From Tremella fuciformis (lineage: Eukaryota > Basidiomycota > Tremellomycetes > Tremellales > Tremellaceae): a stretch of 64,000 nucleotides of DNA. Position 1 is the stretch's first letter; each line of letters starts with the position of its first letter. Both the position numbers and the translations under genes were made by a program. Location of the stretch: NCBI GenBank assembly GCA_032768795.1, contig CP136492.1, positions 1,984,001-2,048,000 of the forward strand. The letters run 5' to 3'. Under the pieces are notes generated by a model. It did no database searches and was not told where the DNA came from. It saw only the letters and a program-made list of their open reading frames with translations. Shown here piece after piece: positions 21,293 through 31,864 of this stretch.

Positions 21293-21711
21293 TGGCCTCG
21301 TCGTTTCTGAAGGCTCTCGCCCGTCGAGTACCGCCAAGGGCATATATGTATCGGCCCTGCCGGTGCTATTGCAGGGCCATCGGGACATGCACACTACAAA
21401 GGTGACTGACCTCCTCTGAGGGGTAAAGGGACTGAAAGGTCGACAAAGTGTGAGCTAATTGCCCCGTCTGCCTTTGTCTCTTCTTGGATTGTAGAGATTC
21501 GAAGATGTATTGATGCGGGGCAGTGTCGAGTTGCGGGAACGAATGCATAGTCAGTCGCGGTCAGTCGTTACAGCAGCTGAGGAGGAGAGGAGAGGGAAGA
21601 TAAAGTTTCCGAAGAACTGCGAGTGGCGTAGGAACGTGACTAACCCCCAGCAGTGCACCGTACGAGGATTGAACAATGTACATTGGTGAAGGTGCATAAA
21701 TCTACGCACGC

Positions 21712-23264
21712 TCAATGTGCTTTCTGCTTCTTGCTCCGACCTCGACGTCTGGAGTGCGAGGCATTCACCCACGATGGAGAATCGTTCGAGGTGTCCACGA
21801 AACGAACGCCACTCCTTCCCTCAAAGACCCAAGCCGAGGCTTCCCGGTTTCGCGCCGTTGAGCTCGACTTTGCGGGATCGATGGCAGTGGATTGGGGAGT
21901 TGGATCGGCAGCTGAACGTGATACTTCTGGCTGTGCTTGTTGTACCCCCCGGCTCTCAACCGTGGCCTCCTCGTCGCGAAACTCCCATACTGTTCGTTCG
22001 ATACCCTCCCGCTTCTCCTGCTGCACACGGTTGCCGAAGGCTCCACCTTCCCCCACACCCAGATCGTGTCGAGCTTCCTCGATTCTCTCAATCTGATTAC
22101 TCTGATCCGACTGCCGCTCTTGCAGAAGTTCACGCTCATGTCGTTCGCTCAGGCGATTGTCCTTGACGGTCAATCCCCGGACGCCGAGAAGAGGCTCCAT
22201 GCCATCCAGATATGCTCGTTGAAGTGGCACAGACTGTGCGTCAGCGACGAGCTCGATACATTGTCATCACTCTTTGGAGAATGAGGAGGGTCAGTAAGCC
22301 ATGCATGTTGTTTGAAACCATGTGGGTGTCTTAAAGACTAATCGTGTGCTCATCACAGAAGAGGTTGGGAGGTTGGGATGCGGGGAGGGGCCATGAAATC
22401 GAGCTCACCTGTGGACGAGACGTGATCGACATTCGAAGCCACGAGAAGCACGGCATCAGCATTGACTTCGACGACACGGCGGACATGGAGAGGCTCCGCG
22501 GAGGAGATAGCTCAGAAAGTGAAGAAAATGATCGTAACCAGGAATATTGTCTTCAGAACGAAGGTTAATGTCAAATTTGTTTCATCAGGCAAGGGGAACC
22601 GAGAGGGGGAGGAAGGGGGAGAGCAGCCCATGCACAGGCGCACACAGAGGGCACTCGGAAAGGGACGCGCCATGGACACAACGCAAAGGTAGCCGTAAGT
22701 GCGTTTCATAGGCTCACCTGCCTCCTGTACTCGTCTTCCACCTCTTTGAGTTTGCGGACCCCTTCGACTCTCGCCTTGCTGACGTTGAAACGTTCAGCTA
22801 TCTGACCAATCGTGCGATCGCCGCGTTTGATGGCAGAGTACAGCACGTCCTGGAAGTCGTTTGACAATGGCGGCGGAGGTTTGAAGCTCGGGTTCGAGGC
22901 GTATGGCTGTGGATCAGGGCGAAACCCCACAGGGAATACGGAAACGGGAACGTACCACCGAACCTCCTAGCCAGCGAGCCTTGCTGCCTGGTGCAGGCGC
23001 TTCGAACTGGGCTGCCGTTTGTTTGAGAAATCGTCTGTATCCGTCCGGCCCAGACCAGAATGCTTTGTCCTTGCGCTCGGCAGCTCGGATTTCTCTATCC
23101 GATCGTCCATCTCCACCTTCAACTGCCGCGGTCGAGGACGCATATCGGCGAGCGGCTGTCGAGGGGCCACAGCGGTTTGCGGGTCGAGGACAGACTGGTG
23201 CTGCACGGATCGCTGCAGCCGCAGGAATGCGAGACGGTCCCGCAACTGCCGTGACGAACGGCAT
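21712..23264 (-). CDS. MRPS35: Mitochondrial small ribosomal subunit protein mS45 (Bot1/Mrps35 family)
   Basis: Three exons in phase 0 fit: 23264-22956, 22906-22718 and 22233-21712, giving 339 aa. The N-terminus (MPFVTAVAGPSRIPAAAA, Arg/Ala-rich) is a mitochondrial presequence. The Bot1 core reads KARWLGGSVPYASNPSFKPP across the first junction. It continues with GDRTIGQIAERFNVSKARVEGVRKL in exon 2 and PLQRAYLDGMEPLLG at the start of exon 3. The C-terminus is charged and probably helical. Intron 2 (22234-22717) is 484 nt, against about 50 nt for the other intron and for the rest of the window, and appears to host snoRNA sequence. The gene is divergent from uS8m. Confidence 0.85.
22286..22361 (-). 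ncRNA. Intron-encoded C/D-box snoRNA with 18S rRNA guide
   Basis: Within mS45 intron 2, on the sense strand, a perfect C box GTGATGA (22356-22350) is followed 52 nt later by a D box CTGA (22294-22291). The 14 nt directly upstream of the D box (22308-22295, ACATGCATGGCTTA) are the exact reverse complement of TAAGCCATGCATGT. That is the conserved 5' region of eukaryotic 18S rRNA (context AGATTAAGCCATGCATGTCTAAG, recalled from general knowledge). By the D+5 rule the target is the first C of AAGCC. There is no good terminal stem at the boxes; a weak external pairing CTCTT/AAAGAG is possible. Confidence 0.72.
22508..22592 (-). ncRNA. Second C/D-box-like candidate in the same intron
   Basis: On the mS45 sense strand, TGATGA (22587-22582) precedes an internal CTGA and then a CTGA at 22515-22512, 76 nt overall from C to D. 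Spacing and box order suit a two-guide snoRNA. The base before TGATGA is C rather than a purine, no terminal stem was found, and I recognise no certain rRNA complement. It is a candidate only. Confidence 0.25.
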
Positions 23265-23445
23265 GATCTGAACGAACTGTTGACACAATGGAATGGAAAT
23301 TTCAGCAGCAGGCACGGTGACTGAAGTGATGTCGGAGCATTGACGGCGTTAGAACCACGTGGTTGGAAGTGGCACTTACCTTTCAAACGTTCTCGATCTG
23401 CAAAAGTTGGAGTTCAAGCATTCAACTACCTACCTCCAGCATACG
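23265..23445. promoter_or_regulatory. 181-bp bidirectional promoter of mS45 and uS8m
   Basis: Two genes for mitochondrial small-subunit ribosomal proteins start from this short gap in opposite directions. It contains the perfect 12-bp palindrome AACCACGTGGTT at 23353-23364, a CACGTG-core E-box placed close to the centre. A shared bHLH-type regulator would balance the two subunit genes; that is an inference. Confidence 0.6.
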
Positions 23446-23940
23446 ATGACCGGTCATACACCACCCCATCGCCTCTGCGCCCATTTGCAAAACACATCGC
23501 GCGCTGCTCTCGCCCGGACCTCGGTCCCATACACTCAATCAGCGCTCGCCATTACCTCCATCCTCCTTCGACAAGGGCTAATATCCAATCTGTCCCTCGG
23601 TAACCCCCAATCGCCCGACCCCACCTCGTTCGCCTCATTGCCCGTCAGCACACGGAAACTCTGGGTCTCGCACAAGTATCGAGATGGCGTTCCCGTACTG
23701 CGACATATCAACCTTGTCTCCAAGCCTAGCTTGAGATTGGCAGTAACGCATGACGAATTGGGTCGACTCTTGACCGGACGAAGGGCGAAGAACATCCCTG
23801 GTGTGGGCATGGGGGAGATCCTGGTTGTGAGGGTCGATAGGGACAAGGCACTTGGCAGACAAGGCGTCGACACCTACATGGAGGGATGGGAAGCGTGGAG
23901 GACCGGACTGGGAGGGGAAATTGTGTGTCGAGCGGGATGA
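23446..23940 (+). CDS. MRPS8: Mitochondrial ribosomal protein uS8m
   Basis: The product is 164 aa from a single exon. It matches uS8 over its whole length: CAHLQNTSRAALARTSVPYT at the N-terminus, ILLRQGLISNLSLG, then RKLWVSHKYRDGVPVL, INLVSKPSLRL and GEILVVRVD. The ATG at 23446 puts the conserved CAHLQN motif at residues 11-16, as in yeast Mrps8. An upstream in-frame reading to 23359 lacks any conserved sequence. uS8 binds the central domain of the small-subunit rRNA. It is transcribed divergently from mS45. Confidence 0.9.
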   Translation: MTGHTPPHRLCAHLQNTSRAALARTSVPYTQSALAITSILLRQGLISNLSLGNPQSPDPTSFASLPVSTRKLWVSHKYRDGVPVLRHINLVSKPSLRLAVTHDELGRLLTGRRAKNIPGVGMGEILVVRVDRDKALGRQGVDTYMEGWEAWRTGLGGEIVCRAG

Positions 23941-24104
23941 TCGGGGATTCACGTACAAGGCGAAGAAGGGCTTTACGACTTTACGACACTTTACGCAGGC
24001 ATCATCGCATTGGGATATCATTGTTCTGCATACCGACCGCACCGGATGAACAGGCATTGATGGATTGTGCAAATAATCCAGACAAGCACAAGTCTGGGCC
24101 ATGA

Positions 24105-26715
24105 TTACAGCTGTCCAAAGCCGCGCGCGCTCTGCTGGCAAACTTCCTGCAACCGTCTGTGATGCGCATCGATACTCTCCCTAGCCCTCCTCTCAGACTC
24201 CTTGTCGCCATTTTGACGGAAGTGGGCTATCGCATATCAGCTGATCACCCACCCAGCCCTGAGGCAAACTCACATTGCAGCTTGACGGCAAACCACATGC
24301 CGAGGGGTATCTGACCCACTTTGTCCTCTCTGTCTTGACCTCCTAACAAGCTGGCGATATCCCGGCCAGTTTCAAGCTGCCTGAGGATCCTCTCGTTCCC
24401 GCCGTAATAGTGCTGGAAGGAAGTAGTGAAGGCGAAGATCAGACAACGTATGACGTTATTGTTTGATCGTTGGGCGATGTCATATGCAGTGGACAGATGT
24501 TTCCTGCATCATTAGTTTCTGCCATTCCCGATTCACGCATTTCGAGAGACTCACTTTGCTATTATGTTGTTTTCGGTTGCCAAACTGGCTAGAAGGTGTC
24601 CGACCGCGTGCATGGCGGCGCTGGAACTGCCTCGACACTGTCGGGAAATGCGGAGCGTTTCGGCAATAGCAGCAGGATTCTCGACGAGATCCTGAAAGTA
24701 GCCAATGGCACCGAGTCGTCCTATCTCTGCGACTAACCCTAGCTCGGAGCCGGGAAGGAGCAGCAGGTCGCAGAACCGATAATAACGCAAGGCTTGCGAG
24801 CTCATGCCCGTTGCGTGCGCATACTGAGCATGCACAAGACCCAACTGAGGGGCAATCAAATCGAAAGTATTGGTTTTACGAGCAAGGTCGATGATTTCTG
24901 CCAACAACTGCATTGATGAGCTATCGTGAGCGTAACTCAGCAAACTCACTTCGTTCAGACCCTCGAACTCGCTGCGATATACCATTGCCGAAGCCAACTC
25001 CAGCAAGATTTCAGCTCGCAGTAGCACGACATGACGTCGAAAGGCCAACGATTCCTGAGGGCCTTGCAGTGGATTGACTGTCATGTCAGAGACGATACCC
25101 GGCACTCGGTGAGAGCTGACAGCCAGTGTCCCACATGTCATCGGCCACAGCGATGTTCTCCGTCACGCGCATGGCAGTAGCATGAGCTATGGTCTTGCAG
25201 GTGGCAATAGGGCCGCTGTAGCTGCGTCGACTGATGATGCTGACGAGATAGGTGGATAGGAGGAGCCGATTAGGGGGAGTGACTTCGACATAGATCGCCT
25301 GAGAGCCCGGGATCGTGATCTACAAATCGTCAGAATCTCTGCGCATCATCTGAGAGAACTCACCGGAATCACGCCTCCCAGCTCCCGGATCTCATCAAAT
25401 GCGCCCATTTCGTTGGCATCATCCACAAAGCCATACAGTTGCTTTAAGATTGCCTTGACTACATCGTCGTTGCCTTGTCGCCCTTCCCAGAGAGCGCGAA
25501 GATGCAGATATTGGCTTTCCACGTAGGTCCGCCAGGGCGACGATGAATGCTCTGCTGAGCCTGGTCGTTGTAATGCGGCGCTGAGCATCCCCATCGCCGA
25601 CTCTACATGATCCCATTTCCTCTGGACAAAGGCCAGGCGGACCTTAGCTATCCGGGCGAGGTCAGTGACCTGGGCATGGCCATGCGTTTGACTTTCTCTC
25701 TGCACCGTCAATATCATATCCTGATCACTAAGTCGTCGAAAGAGGTTCACCTCGATTTGCTCAAGCGCTGTGAACGCGTTCTCAAAAGCGCCAGACTCGC
25801 AGTTCTCGGCGAGGAGGAAACATAGGGCATACCGGCCACCGTGATCATCTCTGACCCATGTTAATCTCGTATCCTTAGATCTGTGGACCATCACTGACGG
25901 ATTACATCTTTTCAGCGCTTGGGCAATCGTTCGCCGACCCGTATTGCTTTGTCCGACCAAGAATGCCACTTTGGCATCTAGCCAGTTCAACTTTGATAAT
26001 TGCTGAATGAGATGCGTATTGCGCTCTGCCAGTGATATCTATGCCTGTGAGCGGTGCCCGAGACGCGATCCGATGCACAAATCACGGATTGCCCAATGTA
26101 AGTTCCCACATCCTCGGCCAGCTTCTTGCAGTCCACCATGTGGAGCAGACTTGCCGGGCTTTTCCCTTTGCGGTCCTTGACTGAGACCTGACATGCCGCA
26201 AGGACCTTGACTCCTATCAGAGCGTATTCTACCCCGAAGAGAACTCGGTCTCTGTCGGACAAGTCTTTCATTCTCAATCCAAGGCGAAGCAGATCGAGAG
26301 CATGGAGTAGCAGACCGAGAGATTTGTTGGCAGCTGCAGCGTCGTGACTGAAAGGTCCTTTTGTCCCATCCTCGCGGATCATCGATATCGGCAAATGAGC
26401 GGCATCGACCTCGGTTGACACCCAAGAGGGGACGAAAGCTTGTTGCAAGTGCCGATGAGAAGCTTGATGTGCGGCCTGCGCAAGATGGTACAGTAGCACA
26501 TGGTGTGGTATGGCCGTCCGGTCCACAGCAGATGTCATACTCGACCCTTGCGATGGGTACAGCGGGCTGTCGTCGGCCATGACACGCCGTCGTTTCTCGC
26601 TGCCTGGAGATGCTCGACTCGGTCCGGCCGTGACATCGTCCAGTTGCACATGGTCCAAATGGCGCTTGCTCGGTGGCGTGGCATGATCTTCTTGCGTATC
26701 TGCCAGTTGTCCCAT
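24105..26715 (-). CDS. MAU2: MAU2/SCC4-like cohesin-loader TPR protein
   Basis: A basic/acidic N-terminus of about 70 residues with a KRRR nuclear-type motif is followed by a long helical repeat protein. Repeat-like pieces are SLGLLLHALDLLRLGLRMKD, YALCFLLAENCESGAFENAF, ATGMSSQALRYYRFCDLLLL and HYYGGNERILRQLETGRD. The C-terminus reads LGMWFAVKL, then a charged helix ending RGFGQL at 24105 after a final intron. Order, spacing and the C-terminal GRDIASLLGGQDREDKVGQ block resemble the fungal cohesin-loading factor family (Scc4/Ssl3/Mau2), partner of Scc2. Assignment rests on pattern memory; another TPR scaffold is possible. It is head-to-head with HIS3, 212 bp between ATGs. Confidence 0.5.
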
Positions 26716-26927
26716 CTCTGTCCGTCGCTTTGCCTCATGCTGATCTGCTCATGGTAGTTGGGTCGAGGCCTACGAGAAGTAATATTCGTCGTTGTTTCTA
26801 GACGCGGTTGGTTGGTCGGTGGCCCGGACCGAAACACGTGACTGTGATCCTCCAAGTAGGCAAATTTCGAGTACGAGTACTGTAGTCAATCACACGATAA
26901 TTTTGGACCTTCAGTAACACTGCGAAG
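26716..26927. promoter_or_regulatory. Shared MAU2-like/HIS3 promoter
   Basis: This 212-bp divergent promoter holds CACGTGAC at 26835-26842, which on the other strand is GTCACGTG, the full Cbf1-type consensus. No TATATAA is seen. No exact Gcn4-type TGACTC occurs in it. Confidence 0.5.
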
Positions 26928-27684
26928 ATGTCGACACGGACAGCAACTGTCGAGCGCGAAACAAGCGAGACCCAAATCCAATGCACTATCTCGTTGGACA
27001 ATGATCCCGTCGCAAAGACACAGAAGATAGAGGTCCAAACGGGTATCGGGTTCCTCGACCATGTGCGTTGCCCATTCCTCTTGACGAGCAGACGTTGCGT
27101 GAACCTGACAACGAACAGATGTTCACGGCTCTGGCGAAGCATGGTGGTATGTCACTGCAGCTGAAATGTAACGGCGATCTGCACATCGACGACCATCATT
27201 CGGCAGAAGATTGTGCGTTGGCATTAGGTGAGGCATTCAAGAAGGCTCTCGGGGAGAGGAAGGGCATCAAGCGGTACGGATATGCATACGCTCCGCTAGA
27301 TGAGTCGCTCTCTCGGGCGGTCATCGATATCTCCTCGCGTCCATACTTTGTCTGCAATCTGCCATTCACGCGGGAAAAGATCGGAGACTGTGAGTCATGT
27401 CCTTATCCGCCTGAGTTTCTAGCTGCTGACCCGAGCAGTGTCGACCGAGATGATTCCTCATTTGCTGCAGTCCTTTGCCTTTGCCGCAGGGGTGACATTG
27501 CACGTCGATTTTATTCGAGGCGAGAACAACCATCACATGTAAGGGATTTTACTGAAATGTCCAGTCGGAGCTGACTTGCAGTGCCGAGTCGGCATTCAAA
27601 GCCCTCGCGCTGGCTATCCGAATGGCGATCACACAGACTGGCGGAGACGATGTACCCAGTACAAAGGGCGTGTTGGCGCTGTGA
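26928..27684 (+). CDS. HIS3: Imidazoleglycerol-phosphate dehydratase
   Basis: This enzyme performs the sixth step of histidine synthesis, removing water from imidazole glycerol phosphate with Mn2+. Four exons (26928-27062, 27119-27389, 27439-27538, 27582-27684) give 202 aa in frame. Metal-binding and family motifs are [59 protein letters not shown] and the intron-split [15 protein letters not shown]. The length is slightly below the yeast enzyme, which has an extended N-terminus. The site and spacing of the CACGTG box upstream suggest control with other biosynthetic genes. Confidence 0.96.
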
Positions 27685-27846
27685 GCCCGCACAGGTAGCC
27701 GCAAGGAATTACAGGGGAAGCGTGTTTGTGTTGTACATATGCATCGCGGTGCACCAGGTTTGCACATTTTGAGGTTTCCATCTCTTCACATTGTGCCAGA
27801 TTATGAGGCCATGCTACGCCTGCCCTGCTTTTCATCTCCGGCCTCC

Positions 27847-28800
27847 TCATCGCTTGCGATGCCGTCTCTTGCTCGGCGAGTTCTTCCCTAGTCCGTTCAG
27901 TTCCATCGCTTCCGCCTCCGTCAACTCGCGATAAGGTGTCGAGGCGCGCGCTGCTAATGGAGAAGGTGGAGGGTTGGCCGCTGAAGCGCTGGATGAGACA
28001 GCATCGTCTGTTTTGAGAAGCAATTTGGGGTCGGACGACGAGGGTCGCTTGGCGTAATACCGTCCGCCCTGTGCAGTTAGCATGAGGCCAGAGACGCAAA
28101 TAGGTTGAACTTACCTGGAGCAACATGACACCTGTGAGCATGACGGCGGTCATGACGTTGTCCAGCGCAAGGTCTCGGACGGCTGTCGCCAAAGCTGGGT
28201 ATGTTGGATGAGCGGTGATATTAGGCGGGAGAGGATACGGGAAGAGCGAGATGGCTGCCATGTCAATCGACGATCAAGTAGTCCGCAGAGTAGACCTGCA
28301 GCCATAACGCACTGGGAAAGACCTCGAACATCTGGTAGTAGGTGATGCCACTCAACAAGACTGTTGGCTCAGTACACTCGACGGCCAGTCCAAGCAGGAG
28401 TGAATGGCTCACCGACGCTGCCTCCGTCGAAGAGCACCTCTCCATTCGCTCCTCCCCATCCCTTGACCAGTCTGCCGCCCGTACTTATGATCGCTGCGAG
28501 GCCTATCGCTATATACAGCCAACCAAGGCCAGGCGGCGCCGCGGAGAGGAGGGAGTAGTATGTGATGCTGTCCATCACTGCTTCGGCGGTGAGAGGCGAG
28601 CGCCATAGGACATTGTGATCTGCTATCCAGTGTGTGAAGGTGGTCCCTGTACATCAGCCACTGTTGCGAGACGCATCAAAGTATTTGACGCTGGAAAGAC
28701 ATGAGAATCTTGGCCGACTCATGTCAGAGCAAGCGACCCACCCCAACTCACCGAGCAGGAAGCAGGAGGTGACCGTGATGATCATCGTCCGCCACACCAT
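27847..28800 (-). CDS. SHR3: ER packaging chaperone for amino-acid permeases, SHR3 family
   Basis: Shr3 keeps amino-acid permeases soluble in the ER membrane and lets them enter COPII vesicles. The start ATG at 28800 gives a first membrane helix MVWRTMIITVTSCFLLG. A 100-nt intron follows, then THWIADHNVLW. Next come GLGWLYIAIGLAAIISTGGRL (helix 2), EVLFDGGSVLLSGITYYQMF (helix 3) and NVMTAVMLTGVMLLQ (helix 4). The cytoplasmic tail ends in SKRRHRKR. The LFDGGS motif and four-helix order match the SHR3_chaperone family. The tail-to-tail gap to HIS3 is 162 bp. Confidence 0.8.
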
Positions 28801-29068
28801 TTTGTTTGCGCCCCACAGCGGGTTCTGTTTGTCTGACAAGTCACTTTCGAGAAACAGAGATGTTGAAACAATGCCGAGCACGAACAAGGCCAACAAAGCG
28901 ATGCCGACCGACGGTCAGAGTAAGTGACGGCAACAGCCCGGGTGCCTGAAATTCCCCATGAAAGACGAGACGACATTGACATTGGCATTGCATTGCATGG
29001 CGAGCACAAGACTAATGCAAACGACCCGACACTCTTCGCCTCTTCTTATCACACTCCCCGCTCACTCT

Positions 29069-31248
29069 TCAAGGCGAGTCGGGGATCTGCACATTCTCCG
29101 ACCGAAGGTAGCCATTTACGGCACTGACTACGGCTTTAAGACCAGACGCCGTGATATCCGCGTCCACCCCGACACCCCAGAATCCTCCTTTCGTCTTATC
29201 CCTGGCGTCCGCATGAGGTGGGATGAGCTCGACATACGTGGCGGCTTTGACGTCCGAGCCGGCGCCCACAGAGTGCTCCGAGTATTCGCGAATCGACAGA
29301 GAGATACCGAGGTCCCCCTGGAGAGCATCGAGGAACGATGAGAGGGGTCCGTTACCCTCGCCGGAAATCTCGCGTACGCCGTGGTCCACTCTGATCTTGG
29401 CAGTCAGACGCTTCGGGGCATTCTGCAGATTCCGCTCGTCCTGTGTTGAGCGGTCGGGACTGCCCTCTAGCACGCCTGAGAGCGAGAGAGAGGCAATACG
29501 GCCGTGTACCGACGATGTCGGGCTGAAGTCGGGCGTCCCAATGGCCGATGGTTGGGCATCTCGGATTTGGAATGACTTGAGCACGAGACGGCCATCGTAA
29601 ATTGAACCTCCCAGATGGTAGGTCTGCCTGAAAGCAGTCGTGATGTCTTTTGACGTGATCTCTTTGCCTGTCTCCTCTGACAGCTGCTGAATGACGCTGT
29701 AAAAGGCGATTTGCATCCTCCGAGGAAGGTCAAGCGCCAGGGCTGATTTGACGATGTAAGCGATGCTGTCATGTAAGTTCCGTGTGCATCGAGTTTGACA
29801 GTGCACATACCCTCCCTTGCCAGACTGGGAATTGACCCGAATGACAGCCTCGTAAGTGCAGCCAACATCTGCAGGGTCGATGGGCAGATATGGCATGCTC
29901 CAATAGTTGTCGCCGGCCCGCTCCCTCTTGGCCTGCGCCTCGAAGCCCTTCTTGATGGCATCCTGGTGACTGCCAGAGAAGGCGGTAAAGACCAGCTCGC
30001 CGGCATAGGGATGTCTCGGGTGAACAGGCAGACCGGTGCATTCGACAACTGTGTCGATTACCGAGAAGATGTCGGAAAAGTCGAGATTGGGGTTCATGCC
30101 CTGAGAGTATATGTTCATGGCGAGGGTGACAAGGTCGACATTCCCAGTCCGCTCTCCATTGCCGAGCACAGTGCCCTCGATTCGATCAGCACCGGCGAGG
30201 CAACCGAGCTCTGCCGCGGCGACCGCACATCCTCGGTCGTTATGAGTGTGGAGAGAAATGATACACTTCTCCCTCTCGGTGATGGAGGTGCAGAACTGTT
30301 CCACTTGATCAGCGAAGCAATTTGGTGTCGCGACCTCGACGGTGGCTGGCAGATTCTGATTGTCAGATGGGGACAACAGCGGCCAGGTTCTCGACCTACG
30401 AAGATGATCCTCTCCTCTTTCCGACCGTCCGCAAAGGTACTCTTCTTGCCAGCAAGCCATGTCGCCTTGACTTTCTCGCAGATCTCCACTGCGTACTCGG
30501 TCTCGGTCTGGGTGAAAGTCTCGGGCGAATACTCGTAGCGGTAATTTGTGCCGTGCTGTACATCAGGTCAAAACTAAGTTAGCTGGAAATGACAGACCTG
30601 TACTGCGTATTGCTCCGCAAGCTCTCGGACCAGTTTTGTGTGGTCCACCGCAAGCCTCGGCATCAGCCATGCGAACGCCAGAACTGCAGCGACAAGGGTG
30701 CTTACTTGATCGTCTCCTCTTTGTTGTTGTTGAAGACAACTTCTCTGAAAAGACAGGACGTGGCGTTGTACATATGAATGATGACATTTTTCAGCCCGGC
30801 AGTTGCTTCAAACGTGCGTTTGATCAGGTCGGCTCGAGCGGGTGTGAGGACCTGAATCCACACGTCGTCCGGTACTTCCTTCCCTTCGAGGAGCTCTCTG
30901 CAAAAGTTGAAGTCAGACTCGGAGGCCGCGGGATACGAGACCTCGATTTCTTTAAAGCCCAGCTGGACGAGGTGGCGGAAGAAGCGCATCTTCTGCTCGT
31001 TGTTCATAGCTGGTATGAGCAGATTCGGAACAGCAATGCAGGAAGCACTCACGGTTGGCGAGCGACTGGTTGCCATCGCGCAGATCCGTGCTCAGCCAGA
31101 TGGGTGGTCTCTTGCATACCTTGTCGGGCCATGTCCGCTGGGGGAACGGCTTGCCGCTGAACGGTTTGTAGCGTATAGAGGGGTCATTCCTGTGTGTCAG
31201 CTCGAGTAAGGGCTCAGATGATCGCATGAGAGCCCACAGCATCGGCAT
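29069..31248 (-). CDS. LEU4: 2-isopropylmalate synthase
   Basis: This enzyme catalyses the first committed step of leucine synthesis, condensing acetyl-CoA with 2-oxoisovalerate. A small intron after MPML (donor GTGGGC, acceptor CACACAG) gives [14 protein letters not shown], as in other fungi. The TIM barrel shows [62 protein letters not shown] and [13 protein letters not shown]. The C-terminal leucine-binding domain ends [12 protein letters not shown], then [21 protein letters not shown]. About five introns are present. No clear presequence precedes MPML, so the form read here may be cytosolic unless an upstream exon exists. ILV3, which supplies its precursor pathway, lies 23 kb away. Confidence 0.95.
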
Positions 31249-31864
31249 GTTGGCTGTCCGGCTTCCTGAGAGCTGTCGGCGGTCGTTCTGTCAAGCAATA
31301 CAGGAAATAGTCGGATACGGGAATGATATCTGGGGGACGATACACTAATGGGCGATGGGGGAGAAAAGAAGGCCAGGCTACGATGCCCTTTTTGGGGGAT
31401 TGGGGAGTAGTGCAATGTACGGTGTCAGAAGGCGATTGCTGATGATTGATTGATGGATGATGGATTGAATGGGACAAGAACGAGTCAGATTCGGAGTAGT
31501 CTTGACACACTCTTCGACTCGGCAACTTAGTCGGTTGTTCATGCAGGAGTCAGAAAAATAGGTCCCGAGCTAAAGGCCACGTGATCATCTCGTGTATGAG
31601 CATGCATCCTTTTCGTCTTCCTCTTGGCATTGACGACGTTCCTGTATCACAGAGTCCTTGCATGTCGATACGTAGGCAGTCCCTTCTTACGTCGCCCCAG
31701 ACCATATCAGAGTTCACAAAAGGTCAAACGGTCGGGACTATCAGGGGGACAACCAGGAGAAATAATCAAATCACAGAGGGTCGTAAAGTTGTCGTATGGC
31801 AGAAATGTCCCATGTCGCTCTCAGTGTGAGCAGGAGTTTGCTATTAAACGGTGATACATTTTGT
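31249..31864 (-). promoter_or_regulatory. LEU4 upstream region with Gcn4-type and CACGTG sites
   Basis: This 616-bp gap separates the LEU4 start from the chitin synthase stop. On the LEU4 coding strand two TGACTC half-sites occur at 31483-31488 and 31548-31553, about 235 and 300 bp upstream of the ATG. A CACGTGAT (31578-31585) lies 25 bp beyond the second one. A TGATT-repeat stretch runs at 31436-31475. The rest is unremarkable, and no gene is seen in it. Confidence 0.5.

Noticed and set aside
22344..22568. Open frame on the plus strand opposite the long mS45 intron
   Set aside because: No family, no conserved start context and no matching splice sites; the intron sense strand explains the region better.
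31436..31500. TGATGATT repeats upstream of LEU4 as a C/D snoRNA
   Set aside because: No D box at suitable distance and the sequence is a simple TGATT/GGATG repeat.
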